Below are positions 43,322 through 55,325 of a stretch of DNA of 64,000 nt, piece after piece. Origin of the DNA: Ambrosia x helenae (Eukaryota; Streptophyta; Magnoliopsida; Asterales; Asteraceae); contig CM061231.1 of NCBI GenBank assembly GCA_030844895.1, forward strand, positions 90,554,706-90,618,705. The letters run 5' to 3'. The notes below the pieces were generated by a model, which saw nothing but the letters and a program-made list of their open reading frames with translations, did not search any database and was not told the origin of the DNA. Numbering within the stretch: the stretch's first letter is position 1; each line of letters starts with the position of its first letter. Position numbers and translations under genes: made by a program.

Positions 43322-45277
43322 TGATAGCTCACAAAATTACAATATAAAAACAGGCATAAACAGTCTCATAATAGGATACAACTAAGGTTATATTATGAAT
43401 ATTTGATACTTACTTCGTTCCTATTTGTATTTATCAGGAAAATGGAGCTCCGAGACGGAAACAAAGGATTTCCGGGTAAAAACAGGCAAAATCCGGAGAT
43501 TCCTGATGATACGAGACTTTCAGCCAGTTCACTATATGTTTTGAAGACAATCCCAGGACTTGAACAATGCTAAAATCAGTCCCGAAGTGACTAAACACGC
43601 CCACGCTCACCTGCACGAAGTCCTTGCACGCAAGAGAACAACGCGGCAAACTTGGAGAGCAAGAAATTAAGACCAACAGCACAAGCACGCCCGTGCCCCT
43701 TTCATGGGCACGCCCGTGCACAAACAGAATGGACAGACAAGAGTCTGCCATGCAGCAACAGAACGTACGTGAGACAACGAGCACGCCCTTGACACTCTTG
43801 GGCACAACCGTGCTTCCAGAGGAGCTCAATAAATAGCAAGCTGACCCCCACCATTTGTTCACCCTTCTTGTGCTCTCTTAGGCCGACTACCAAGCTTTTT
43901 CCAGAGATCTTGGGGTCCCTTGGGAGGCCTTCTGGTCCTCCTAACATCCCTTAATGGTAAGGCTTCGACCTACCTTGATTAGCTTGGCCAAGAAGAGGAT
44001 CGTAGAGTAGTATGCAATAAACGTCGAGGGTCGTGAGGATCATGAGATACTACATATCACTTGGAGATGGATAACTTGTCTATGAGCAGCCATGATCCCT
44101 GTGTTGATCATTTCTATGGTTGTATATTTCTATTATTTACGAACCCACTTCGATTTGTACACTTTTATTATTATTAGTTGTTGTAGTTTATTTTTAGTTA
44201 TTTGTTGTGTTATGTTATTCTAATATTTATTTGTTTATCTTTGTGACAGGTTTGAAGAATGATTAACTTAATAACAATCTTAACTTAATTAATTAAATAA
44301 CTAGAGGTATAATCGGCTTCCGGTAGTCTCGAGCTACATCCAACGCAAGGAAATCGGTAGTGAGACAAATCATTCGGGCTTCTGATATCCAAATCGGATT
44401 CTAAACAACGGCTTCTAAAGTGGACCAGATCTGAGTGACACATTTTTGGTTCTTACCAGATGACTGAATGATCTTTTTGGCAAAGGATGGTTTCCCTACG
44501 GGCGCACCAGTGATCTCCGGATTGCAAACTTTTAGGATTATGTGCCGCCTTTGTTAAGGATTTCATTCAGTTCGGGAGGTTATGGGTTGGGTAATTAAGT
44601 CATCGTTTATTTAAACCAAATTTATATTTAATTGATCAAGAAGATGATAAGATCGAGGACCAGAGACTTGACCGCGGTTTGAGGAGCCCGCTATACCCGA
44701 GGCCCTAGCGGAGTACCCCAGGTGGACGCACGCTGGAGATGTTCTGCATTCTAATCAGTAGTCGCCTCCGCTTCTCTATCAAGGAGTCAACACTTCAAGA
44801 CCACTCTCGACTTCCGCACAATTAACTATTTTAAATTATTAATCTTAATAATAAACTTAACTACTTATACGGAGGGCCCCGACATGTGCATATATATCTA
44901 CTATTTTATCTTATCTTTTCTTTTATAAAACCAAACCTTTTTCAAAACTATTTTTATTAAATAACCTCTCGGTTTTATTTTCTTTTTAAAACCCAATCAA
45001 TTAAATGATGAAAGGTTGAGTAGGGAAAGTGTGAACTCTGGAATATGATACTCATTACTTACCCCATAGACTATACTATGCACGTCAGGTTCTCTGCCTA
45101 TGTGTTGGTTTTAGTTTCAAAAGTAATTATTGTTTACTTTATAAATTTAAAACTTTGTTAATGAGGGTTTAGTAAAATCAGTCTTTTCCCCCAAACCACT
45201 GTTTTGGCATTGTTAAATCAAAGTTTTTGGCACCCAGGAATTTGACATCTTTTTAATACTAAAACCAAAAAGCATTA
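43322..45277 (+). repeat. 3' LTR of element A
   Basis: It begins TGATAGCTCAC and ends AGCATTA, where CA has changed to TA, followed by TSD GGAGT. It is the short form of the LTR: no solo LTR and a single copy of the 603-bp unit (from 44637). The palindrome AGCACG 43780-43785 with CGTGCT 43809-43814 again precedes AATAAATAGC (about 43828-43837). Confidence 0.9.
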
Positions 45278-45282
45278 GGAGT

Positions 45283-46404
45283 CCTTGGGTTTTCTTCAAC
45301 AAGATAATAATTCATCGGTAGGTGAAGCTGTGATAACAAAGGTGGCTCTGGTTGAAGGGCCGAGTCTTGATGTTCAGAAGGAGGTCCAAAGCACATTACA
45401 TATCGGGTCCTTGGTGGGTGCTAATCTTACTGAGTTTTAGGATTTGGTCAAGGAGGCAATCGAAGAAGAAGGGGAACAACGAGGTATTATATGAATTTCT
45501 TATCTATTAACGTTGGGGGTTTGGGTATTCCTGGAAAGAAAGGGTGGGTCAAGGATTTAAGGATCAAGAATGGGGTTGATTTTATGGCGTTACAGGAGTC
45601 TAAGGTTACGGACGGTATGAGATTCAATGGGATTAATGTTTAGGGAAGAGGATATTTTTACTATGATTTGGTTGTGTCTTCAGGGAGGTCAGGAGGTTTG
45701 ATAAATATATGGAACAATAAGGTTTTCAAAATGTTGTTGGCCGTGATCCTAATTTTTTGTTAACTTTGGGTTTCTTGGCTGAGGACGGTTCGGTTTTAAA
45801 CGTTTTAAATATCTATGGCCCTCAAAAACTAGTTGCTAAGAGGATGCTCTGGGATAAGTTAAAAAAGCGTCATTGGGAGTTATCAAGGCATGTGGACGAT
45901 TGTAGGCGATTTTAATGTAGTCAGATTTTTTGAAGAAAGGATGAATTCTCGTTTTAAACCGAACGAGTGCTTGGGATTTCAACGCTTTTATTGACGTTTG
46001 TGGCAGGGAATAATGGTGATATGAAATTGAGCAAAATTGACATAATTTTAGTTTGTCAAAACTTCTTTAACAGGTGGCCTTTGGCATGTCTTAGAGCACT
46101 TCCTAGAGAACTTTCGGATCATACACCTTTATTATTAACATTGGTGGATTATAATTTTGGGTATAAACTATTTAGATGGTATAATTCATGGTTGGACTGG
46201 GAGGGTTGTAATGATGTGGTGACCAATGCGATTGAAGCTTGTTCCTTTGAGGGCAATCCTGATACTGTTATTATGAGAAAGCTGAAACATGTTAGGGGGG
46301 AGTTACAAATTGAAATTCAAAGAATCGATGTTATTATAGAAGAGAGGGATCTTGAAGAAGAGGAGATTTGGGTTTGGGAGGAATGCAAAAAAGGGGTGCT
46401 CTAG
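45283..46404 (+). pseudogene. LINE ORF2 endonuclease domain
   Basis: After TSD GGAGT the LINE resumes. ORF2 begins near 45493 with MNFLSINVGGLG, followed by DFMALQESKV (about 45580; Glu of the AP-endonuclease site), VGDFNVV (about 45900) and LSDHTPLLLTL (about 46108; the C-terminal Asp-His). Stops and frameshifts lie near 45642, 45740-45900 and 45985. The downstream linker reads FRWYNSWLDWEGC and a charged coil to 46404. The domain nicked target DNA to prime reverse transcription. Confidence 0.85.
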
Positions 46405-46971
46405 ATGAACGTAAACTGCAGTTGGCAGGGAATAATGTCGAAATATGCAACAAAAGTCTCAGGTTAAATGGGCTGCAATGGGTGGCAATAATTCGGTATT
46501 TTCCCATAGGGTGGTGAATGGGAGAAAGGCGTCAAATTCTATAGCGGGGCTATTGATTAATGGGCAATGGATTAATAAACCGGCGCTAATTAAAAAAGTG
46601 GTGCTTCAGTTTTTCAAGGGCCATTTTTCTAATAAACACAAGACTAGACAGGAACTGTGTTGTAATAATATTAATAAAGTGCCCTCAGAAAATGTTGAGA
46701 TGCTTGTTCATCCATTTTCAAAAGATGAGATTAAGGAGGCGGTGTTCAATTATGAGTCAGATAGAGCTCATGGTCCTGGCGGCTTATAACTTCCATTTTA
46801 TCAAACATTTTTGGAGCCTGTTGGAAGAGGATTTGTTAAGTTGTTTGATAATTTTCATGATTCAGGAGTTATAAGTAGAGGTTGTAGTACTTCTTTTATT
46901 ACTCTAATTTCGAATGTTAAGACTCCAGTTGGGTTAAAAGACTATAGACCTATTAGTTTGTGGTGGAGGTT
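46405..46971 (+). pseudogene. LINE ORF2, linker and start of RT
   Basis: The stretch 46445-46789 reads GGNNSVFSHRVVNGRKASNS, the plant LINE motif between endonuclease and RT, then HPFSKDEIKEAVF. A frameshift near 46785 leads to FITLISNVKTP and KDYRPISL (about 46935-46960), the first RT motif. Element B interrupts it at 46972. The TSD AGGTT is at 46967-46971. Confidence 0.85.
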
Positions 46972-47264
46972 TGATGTGTTGCAAAACACATCTCTTTTCC
47001 TATGTATTTTGTATATTATTTGGTCATGTTTTTATTTGTTTCGTGTCATTTCTATCATGTACTTATGTATTTTATTATTTTATAGGTGTTTAAGAGAATG
47101 AGCTCAAAATGAAAGAATTTTAATCGAGACACCAACACTTGAGAGGAGGTGTTCATGGACGTTGAAGCGTATACGAGAAACTTTGGTCAAGTCAAAAACA
47201 CCCGAGTCTAGAGCACCGAGTATAATATTATCTATTATAATAATAATAATAATAATAATACTAA

Positions 47265-47296
<32 letters not shown>

Positions 47297-48713
47297 TAAA
47301 CTAAATATGGACTTAAAGTCCATTTGGACATGCGAAAATAAAACAGGACAAAAAAAAAAAGTCAAAGCCCAAATTTTAATAAAAAAAACCCTACAGCAAA
47401 GTTTATGAGGACAGCACCATGTTATTTGTTGGGGGATCGAACAGATCTTGAACATCAGCCGCCACAAGAAGGTCACGACAGTAGCGTTAAGCAGCAGCGC
47501 TTCTAATCATTTGGGGAGAGGAAGTGAAGGCCAGGAAGGCTTGGGGTTCAAGAATGAAGCTACGGGTTTGACTATAATAAATTTTAGTTTTCATTTATTT
47601 ACTTTGTGTTCATGAATATTAAGACCATGATTAATTTTTATGTTGAACCTTTGTTTTTATTGTTTTTCATCACTATGAGTAGCTAAATCTTGAGCCACTA
47701 CCTAGGTTGTATAATGATCGCATGTTAATTTTATAGCTTTCGGTTTATGGATTATTTTGAATGGTTAATGTTTTGGTAACGATTTCGTTGGGGTTTATAA
47801 TGATGTGTGTGCATGCTTAAGTGTAATTTATTTTTTTTGAGAGTTACATAATCATCTTAGTGAATGTCTTTCATGTTTGGATGATTATTAGGGTTGCTTG
47901 CTAGGTGCTTGTAGCTTATTTTATGGTTTTGTGCACGAAAGCCATAGGAACTTGATTAGAGAATTTAGAGGACTTAAGTATTCTTCCATTCTTGAGACCG
48001 GGAGGTGATGGAATGTTGGGTTGTCTAGAGCTTTAGGTGTTAGGTTTTGGGTGAGACCGGGAGGTGATCCTATCCTAGTTGTCTTTAGTTTCTTGCAATT
48101 CCAAGTTATAGTTAACCCAATTAAATTACTCCTCTACATCTTCAGGTGTATTGTGATTAGAGAGACACGGAGGTGATCAAGTCATTAGAGTACCTTTACA
48201 TTCTTAGTGAGTTGAGACCGGGAGGTGATCCGATCTAGATAGCCAGTGTTTTATTCTTTAGGATTCTTTGGGGTGTGTTGGTGAGACCGGGAGGAGATCT
48301 AGCACGTCTTAGGGTTTCTTGAGTTATCTTTAGAATCTGGTAAGCCATTCAGTTTTCCATTACCGAAAGTTGTAAGTTTGCATGTAGGATTCTTAACCTA
48401 GGTAGTTTCCTTCCTATCCTGGTATCTTCCTCAGTTATCCTTGCTGTCTATTTATCCTATTTAATTATTTTATTTATCTTAATTAATTATATTAAAAAAC
48501 CCAAAAATCATATTTAAAACCAGTTTTGTTAAGTCTTAGTCGAGTCTAGTTTTGTTTTCTAGTTGTGTCCTGTGGATTCGATACTCGGACTTACTTAGTC
48601 TGTACTGCATTGATAGGTACACTTGCCTGTCGTGTGGTCTAGTTTAGTTGAGTCTGTTTTATATTACTAGGTGTCTAGGTTGTTTATATTTTTAGACCAT
48701 ACATAGCACATCA
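46972..48713 (+). repeat. 5' LTR of element B
   Basis: It carries a (TAA)n microsatellite (47229-47293, with an imperfect centre) and five copies of a GAGACCGGGAGGTGATC-like motif at about 47994, 48052, 48162, 48214 and 48281. It is near-identical by eye to the 3' LTR apart from microsatellite length and scattered substitutions. Confidence 0.93.
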
Positions 48714-48719
48714 AGTTTT

Positions 48720-48737
48720 TGTCGCCATTGCCGGGGA
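48720..48737 (+). other. Primer binding site of element B
   Basis: TGTCGCCATTGCCGGGGA lies 6 bp inside the 5' LTR. It is the Athila/Tat type with two changes. Confidence 0.8.
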
Positions 48738-48786
48738 CACTTGGCGATTGCGAAACTAGCTTTGATTAATTGGTCTTATTTGAGTC

Positions 48787-48857
48787 TTTTTGGTTTTTAG
48801 TGTGTCTAGAGAGTCGTAGGTTTTTTTGGTTTTTAGTGTGTCTAGAGAGTCGTAGGT
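48787..48857 (+). repeat. Two-copy 36-bp tandem repeat in element B leader
   Basis: GGTTTTTAGTGTGTCTAGAG and the following GTCGTAGG occur twice in a row. No function is evident. Confidence 0.85.
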
Positions 48858-48974
48858 TTTTTTTTCTTTTCGTGTGCTTGTGTGTCTTTTTGTTTTTGTG
48901 TGTTTTATTTTATTTTTATTTTTTTTATATATCTGGTGCCCATGATCGTGTTTTTTTAGTGTCTGTATGCAGTG

Positions 48975-50009
48975 ATGGTAGGAAGAAAGACTGTAGCAGA
49001 CCATATTCGGGAGAACGGCCCAAGTTTCACTGTGTGGTGCGAGATTTGTAGAGAACCCTATCTAACTCAGTTTTGCCGTTATTCATCGGGGTACTCCACA
49101 AATTATTATGACACTTATCACCCGCACTCATATGAGAGAGATTCAAGCACAGCCTTGTTGGAAAAGCCATAGAGCATTAATGGAAACATGTAGTCGATAC
49201 CATGGATGGCAAAGGATTGAAGAAGAGAAGCCGAAGGAGCTGTCCACTCCGGATATTCTTGAAAGACGGACGAAGGAACTACTTCGTCAGATGGAAGAAC
49301 AAAGGATCAAAGAGGAGAGCAAAATGGCTGAGGCTGAAACACAAAGAAAAGAGATGCTGCAGTTAAATTGTGAAATAAATTATAATACTACTCAAACTAA
49401 AGTTTTTCTTGCAGGTCTCTCTCATGACACACAAGATGAAGAAGAGATAGTTGAACATCTCACTCCAAAGACGGAGACGTTAACGGACAATTCAGTCCCA
49501 CCTCCGGTACAACAAGAAGTGAATTACTACTGGAGTGATAATGAGGGGGACATAGAGGATTTGATGTGATGGAAGGTCCCCTGATACCAACTACGGATAC
49601 TATAGAGGAGGAAGAGATGGAGGCTGTCAGTGACGAGGATTTCCTCAGATATTTTTGCCCGCTTCAGTCCATTGAGCCACATGAGGAGGAAGAAATGGCC
49701 ATGGAAGAGGAGCAGGTATTTGAAGCAGCTATTCAGTCTCATCAAGATGATGATTACCGGCCTGTGCAGGCATTTGATGTTGTATTGCCATTACCACCAC
49801 CACGGGAAAAGGCTAGTGATTACATGGGCCAACATTACACACCACAACTCAAGTTTGGTCCAGGTAAGTGTAGGGATAGGTGGCCCGACCCGTTTGAATT
49901 TTTCAAACGTCTTTCTAAATTCACCAATTGTTTCTTGATGAAGAATGGTGAACGAAAAGAATTAAACGGGTTGGATATGGGATGGATAAAATATAAGCCA
50001 CCTGATTAA
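48975..50009 (+). pseudogene. Overlapping ORFs of unknown function in element B
   Basis: The first frame (from 48975) reads VGRKTVADHIRENGPSFTVW and CEICREPYLTQFC (paired cysteines), stopping near 49170. A shift near 49165 leads into METCSRYHGWQRIEEEKPK, then a charged coiled-coil stretch (RTKELLRQMEEQRIKEESK) to TGA at 49567-49569. A third frame overlaps at ATGTGATGG and continues with acidic clusters (EEEEMEAVSDEDF) and a compact end, DRWPDPFEFFKRLSKF and LDMGWIKYKPPD, to 50009. I do not recognise the family. Together they could be one gene with two frame changes, about 345 codons. It is the only coding capacity of the element. Confidence 0.5.
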
Positions 50010-51097
50010 AACTGCATGAAAACCCAGTTATAGAGTATGTAATATTTTTGAATTTTCTTTGTATTTTGTTATTATTTTTGTTTTTGAGTCTTTTTGCAGG
50101 TTATCGTGTTTGATTAGGCATGAAAAATTACAACATGAACGGATCCCATGTAGTTAATTATATATTTTATGATTGGGATTTTTGTTGGAGGTTTGGGTAA
50201 TAAAGAGAAATTTTGTTTTTCTAAACATTAAATTTGATTAACTTTCTGCGAAAAAAGGTTCTTCGTGTAATGCGAGGAGCCTGGGTTGACCTGTTCGATA
50301 TACACGAATAGTAATTACCCCGGAAAGTCATATTTTATTCGCTCGCGAAGCGGGTTGAGATCACCAGTGTCCTTCACGTTGCGCGACTTAATTAGAAAAA
50401 AAAAAAATTTCCACCACCATTCACCATCATTTCATCACATGTTGTACCATCACCCACCATGTTCCACCATCTTGCCTTCTAAGTACGTTTCCTGCATTTT
50501 TGTATATTGAGTCGGTTGTGTCTGTATTTTTTTAGAGTCTTTTATTTTATTTTTGAGTCAGTTTTGAGTCTTTAGTTTGTGTCACTGGTTTGTCTAATAT
50601 ATTTTATTGCAGGTTTGGATCTAGCCACCCGTACTCAATCTCCATTCGGTGGGGATGACCCAACAATCATTTAAGGCAACCATTTGTTTTTATATTTTCT
50701 TTTAGTTTTATTTGTCAAGTTTGAGTCAAAGGCCGCGAATGAAATGCTATACGGCCTGGTTTAGAAGGACAGCGTCAGATCGCCTGCAGCTACATCGCTT
50801 ATATCTAGGGGAGTTTGTTCCTTTTTTGTTGTTTTTTTTTTCTGCTTTACTTTTTTTCTTACTCTCACATTGAGGACAATGTGTCGTTCAGGTGTGGGGA
50901 TGGGAACTTCGTTTTTTATTTTTAGGTAGTTTGAGTCAAAAACAAAAAAAAAATAAAAAAAAAAACATAAAAAAAGTTGGTTTTATGTTAGTTCCGATCC
51001 CTTTTTGCGCGTAGTAAACGAGCATTTTCAATGTAATACGACGGTTAAAAGCGGGGTCGATTGTCGGGTTTACGGGTCTTAGCATATGTTTCTTTAA
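50010..51097 (+). other. Non-coding interior of element B
   Basis: TTTTTGCAGG near 50092-50101 and TTATTGCAGG near 50605-50614 resemble splice acceptors. ATTGAGGACAATGTG then GGTGTGGGGATGG (50869-50902) is the Athila-type 3' signature, here about 2.7 kb before the 3' LTR. No coding frame is supported. Confidence 0.5.
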
Positions 51098-51105
51098 GTT
51101 GCAGG

Positions 51106-52505
51106 CAGTGGCGGAGCCACCCACAAACGACGGTGGGCCGGTGCCCACCGTAGGTTCCATACTTGTTTATAGGAAAAGCCCAAGTGCCAATCTAGTTTTC
51201 TTAATAAAAAGCCCAGTGCCCACCCTAATCAACAGCCCAGTGCTCACCCTTATCAACAGCCCAGTGCCGCCACAACCCACCAAATGAATATAATATAGAA
51301 ACCTGAACAGTCGATCGGCAAATATCCTTCTGGCGCAAACAAACAGAGACACATTATTTTGATCAACAAATATCATTACGGCGGTCATTGAACAGAGACA
51401 CGGAATCGACGGCCAATAATTGCGATCAAACAGAGACTCCCATCTGAATTCTGATTTTGCAATACCATTACTCGCTCCTTCAATCCCTTACGTTGGTAAT
51501 TGATAATCATCTTCATATACTGAATAAGTGAACTAGCTTTATATTCATATATTTGATTCGTATTTTTATGATGATGGTGATATATTTGATATTATATTAA
51601 CTTTTGAAGTTGTGAAGCTTGTTGTTGTCAGTGGCATATGCTTCCGAATATTCTTAATATGCTTCCGATTTTGTCAGTATGTGTAGAGATGGTAGATAGT
51701 ACTAGTTTTTTTTTTTTTTTTTTTTTTTGTATAATCTTCATTTAATTGCTATTTGTTAATATAATATCGATAGAAATTATTTGAAAATTTTACAAATACA
51801 CAAATTATAATTTGCGGCTTTGAGTTGGATCGTTGATTGGGTGGTGATTTAATCATTTAAATATGTCTTCGCATAAAGTTAAACAAGGTGCACATTTTTT
51901 ACCCTCTTAAGCAAGTTGTGATTTATGTTTTGTTTTCGTAATTGTATTATTTATGTTTTTTTTTGCTCATTTAGGAATTCTTTTTGACAATTTCTTAAAA
52001 GAAAAGAACCATCCTCAAGTGAAATTCCATCTGGTAGTATAAATAGTCCTAGACCTATCTCTACTCCTTCTATGCCTAAATTGGTTGATTTGGATAATCT
52101 ACCTTGGGATCCCACTGATAGGATAAGAATTTTAGATTACCATCCAAATCAAAGAGATGACATAAGAAGAAAATATTGGTTAAAAGGACTATGCCAACCA
52201 CGTGAACATGTATTCCAACAAAACAAAGGTAGGGGATAAAAACCGTCGTTTCCAAACTACTTGGTTTGATGATCATCCACGTTGGTTAGAATATAGTATA
52301 AAAGAAGACAAAGCCTTTTGTTTATGTTGTTATTTATGTAGAGACTATGTTGGGATTGGGATGGCTAATGAAGGTGGGCGGGAGGCATTTATGACAACGG
52401 GCTATCACAATTGGAAAGAACCAAGATTTGACAAACACGTTGGTAAATCTCCTAATAGTTTTCATATTGTGCCCCCCGTATAAAAAATTTCTGTATCTGC
52501 CACTG
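51106..52505 (+). mobile_element. hAT transposon, internally deleted
   Basis: The 8-bp TSD GTTGCAGG is exact (51098-51105 and 52506-52513). Terminal inverted repeats are CAGTGGCGGAGCCA and, on the other strand, CAGTGGCAGATACA. At 1,400 bp it is too short for a complete transposase and keeps only an N-terminal fragment. An 8-bp TSD and CAGTGGCGG ends are hAT hallmarks. It is nested in element B, so it is younger. Confidence 0.94.
51984..52483 (+). pseudogene. TTF-type zinc finger fragment of hAT transposase
   Basis: The first frame reads LVDLDNLPWDPTDR, LDYHPNQRDDIRRKYWLKG and CQPR (about 52080-52203). A frameshift near 52203-52240 leads into FQTTWFDDHPRWLEYSIKE, FCLCCYLC and FMTTGYHNWKEPRFDKHVG. 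This is the TTF-type finger found at the N-terminus of a plant hAT subgroup. The catalytic RNase H-like domain and dimerisation region are absent, so the copy is non-autonomous. Confidence 0.85.
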
Positions 52506-52513
52506 GTTGCAGG

Positions 52514-53594
52514 ATAGTAGGTTTGACTGAGTTGTTTTTCTGAAATAAAATGTTTGGGTGCTTGGGATAGTGGATCAAGCTGGATGGTTAACTGGTTTTG
52601 CACTTGCTAGTATCGGTAACCCTTATTTCCACATGACAGTGAGTTTTGAGCCTTTAAATATTATATATAAATATTCACTATTTCGTTTCATGTGTGAGAC
52701 ACCAACTTTTTTGCATTATTTTAGAACTTGTGCGTTTTGATGCATTTTGAGACCATAAGCTTGGACTTGACACAAATATGATAGAGGCATTAGGATTACC
52801 CAATTTTGTTTAGCCTTTTCGTTTGTTTTTGTTATTTGACTCGTTTCCTCATTTTTACCTTTAGAAACCACTTTGAGCCTAAACCTTTCGTTTGTCACCC
52901 ATTTTATTTTATATTGATTACTGGATTGTATATATATTTATGTAATGTGGAAAGAAAAAAAAAAGAAAAACAATATATATCAGCATAATAAGTAGCTGAC
53001 GCAAAAAAAAAAAAAAAAAAAAAAAGAAAAAGAAAAATATATGAAAAAGAGAAACAAAAAAAATAGAATAAAGGTTGTGGGTCGAGAAGACCAAAGATTT
53101 AGAGTGTATATGTTCTATGTTTATCCGGTTTATCACTTATTTTTCTTTTTAGCCAATTTTTTCCTAATAAAATTTCATACCTTTAACCCTTACCTACCAT
53201 TTCGAAGTCCTCTTGATTTGTGTCAGTGTTAGCAATTTGGTGGAAATTTGATTGAAGTACAAGCTTATGATAATTTTGCATCATTGTTCGGTTTTGAGAG
53301 ATTCACTCCAAATAAATATATAACCGAGAGATTAGTGATATTGTGAGGGGTGCTTACAGGTGCATAGTCAGTTGCTTGAAGGTAAGTGAAGCTTGACTAG
53401 GTAGGCCTTGTTTTTCAAAATGTATCATCTTGACTACTCAGCCTTTTGAACGATGTAAGTCTTGTGAAACCGCTATGCTTGTTGATTTCATAGCCTGCTT
53501 TTGACCCTATTTGATGCTATCGTTTTTGTTAAGTGCTTTGCTGAAAATGTTGTCTGGGATTTTGTATAATTCTTTTTCAGGATGCAAAAGGTTA
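52514..53594 (+). other. Non-coding 3' part of element B
   Basis: A-rich and T-rich runs (53003-53024) and no supported gene. Parts match the 3' region of element A. Confidence 0.5.
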
Positions 53595-53609
53595 AAGTGT
53601 GGGGATGTT
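53595..53609 (+). promoter_or_regulatory. Polypurine tract of element B
   Basis: AAAGTGTGGGGATGTT lies directly before the 3' LTR start TGATGTG. Confidence 0.75.
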
Positions 53610-53874
53610 TGATGTGTTGCAAAACACATCTCTTTTCCTATGTATTTTGTATATTATTTGGTCATGTTTTTATTTGTTTCGTATCATTTCTATCATGTAC
53701 TTATGTATTTTATTATTTTATAGGTGTTTTGAGAGAATGAGCTCAAAATGAAAGAATTTTAATCAAGACACCAACACTTGAGAGGAGGTGTTCATGGACG
53801 TTGGACCGTAGACGAGAAACTTTGGTCAAGTCAAAAACACCCGAGTCTAGAGCATCAAATATAATACTATCTAT

Positions 53875-53908
<34 letters not shown>

Positions 53909-55320
53909 TAAATATGGACTTAAAGTCCATTTGGACTTGCGAAAATAAAACCAGACAAAAAAAAGTCAAAGCCCAAATTTTAATAAAAAAACCCTACAGC
54001 AAAGTTTATGAGGACGGCACCATATTATTTGTTGGGGGATCGAACAGGTCTTGAACATCAGCCGCCACAAGAAGGTCACGACAGTAGCGTTAAGCAGCAG
54101 CGCTTCTAATCGTTTGGGGAGAGGAAGTGAAGGCCAGGAAGGCATGGGGTTCAAGAATAAAGTTACGGGTTCGACTATAATAAATTTTAGTTTTTACATT
54201 TATTTACTTTGTGTTCATGAATATTAAGACCATGATTAATTTTTATGTTGAACCTTTCTTTTTATTGTTTTTCATCACTATGAGTAGCTAAATCTTGAAC
54301 CACTACTTAGGTTGTATAATGATTGCATGTTAATTTTATAGCTTTCGGTTTATGGATTATTTTGAATGGTTAATGTTTTGGTAACGATTTGGTTGGGGTT
54401 TATTATGATGTGTGTGTTTGCTTAAGTCTAATTTTTTTTTTTTTTGAGAGTTACATAATCATCTTAGTGAATGTCTTTCATGTTTGGATGATTATTAGGG
54501 TTGCTTGCTAGGTGCTTGTAGCTTATTTTATGGTTTTGTGCACGAAAGCCATAGGAACTTGATTAGAGAATTTAGAGAACTTAAGTATTCTTCCATTCTT
54601 GGGACCGGGAGGTAATGGAATGTTGGGTTGTCTAGAGCTTTAGGTGTTAGGTTTTGGGTGAGACCGGGAGGTGATCCTATCCTAGTTGTCTTTAGTTTCT
54701 TGCAATTCCAAGTTATAGTTAACCCAATTAAATTACTCCTTTACATCTTCGGGTGTATTGTGATTAGAGAGACCGGGAGGTGATCGAGTCATTAGAGTAC
54801 CTTTACATTCTTAGTGAGTTGAGACCGGGAGGTGATCCGATCTAGATAGCCAGTGTTTTATTCTTTAGGATTCTTTGGGGTGTGTTGGTGAGACCGGGAG
54901 GAGATCTAGCACGTCTTAGGGTTTCTTGAGTTATCTTTAGAATCTGGTAAGCCATTCAGTTTTCCATTACCGAGAGTTGTAAGTTTGCATGTAGTATTCT
55001 TAACCTAGGTAGTTTCCTTCTTATCCTGATATCTTCCTCAGTTATCCTTGCTGTCTATTTATTCTATTTAATTATTTTATTTATTTTAATTAATTATATT
55101 AAAAAACCTAAAAATCATATTTAAAACCAGTTTTGTTAAGTCTTAGTCGAGTCTAGTTTTGTTTTCTAGTTGTGTCCTATGGGTTCGATACTCGGACTTA
55201 CTTAGTCTGTACTGCATTGATAGGTACACTTGTCTGTCGTGTGGTCTAGTTTAGTTGAGTCTGTTTTATATTACTAGTTGTCTAGGTTGTTTATATTTTT
55301 AGACCATACATAGCACATCA
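53610..55320 (+). repeat. 3' LTR of element B
   Basis: It runs from TGATGTGTTGC to AGCACATCA. It carries the same interspersed GAGACCGGGAGGTGATC motifs as the 5' LTR (about 54603, 54660, 54769, 54822, 54889) and a shorter, uninterrupted (TAA)n near 53877-53912. Confidence 0.93.
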
Positions 55321-55325
55321 AGGTT

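Larger units (their letters stand above)
33245..45277 (+). mobile_element. Non-autonomous Athila-like element A
   Basis: It is bounded by TSD GGAGT (33240-33244 and 45278-45282). The 5' LTR starts TGATAACTCAC and the 3' LTR starts TGATAGCTCAC. The PBS TGGCGCCGTTGCCGGGGA (38570-38587) is the Athila/Tat type, and a purine tract precedes the 3' LTR. The interior (38563-43321) lacks protease, RT and integrase. It keeps an Athila ORF1-like relic and an ORF of possible viral origin. It sits inside a LINE, between ORF1 and ORF2. Confidence 0.9.
46972..55320 (+). mobile_element. Non-autonomous Athila/Tat-like element B
   Basis: TSD AGGTT flanks it (46967-46971, 55321-55325). LTRs are 46972-48713 and 53610-55320, and termini TGATGTG/CACATCA are perfectly inverted. 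PBS TGTCGCCATTGCCGGGGA (48720-48737) differs at two sites from that of element A. The purine tract AAAGTGTGGGGATGTT precedes the 3' LTR. The interior has no gag, protease, RT or integrase, only two overlapping ORFs of unknown function and a hAT insertion. It interrupts the RT of a LINE. Confidence 0.93.

Noticed and set aside
47104..47331. Tyr-rich and Leu-rich minus-strand ORFs
   Set aside because: Translation of the (TAA)n microsatellite in the LTR.
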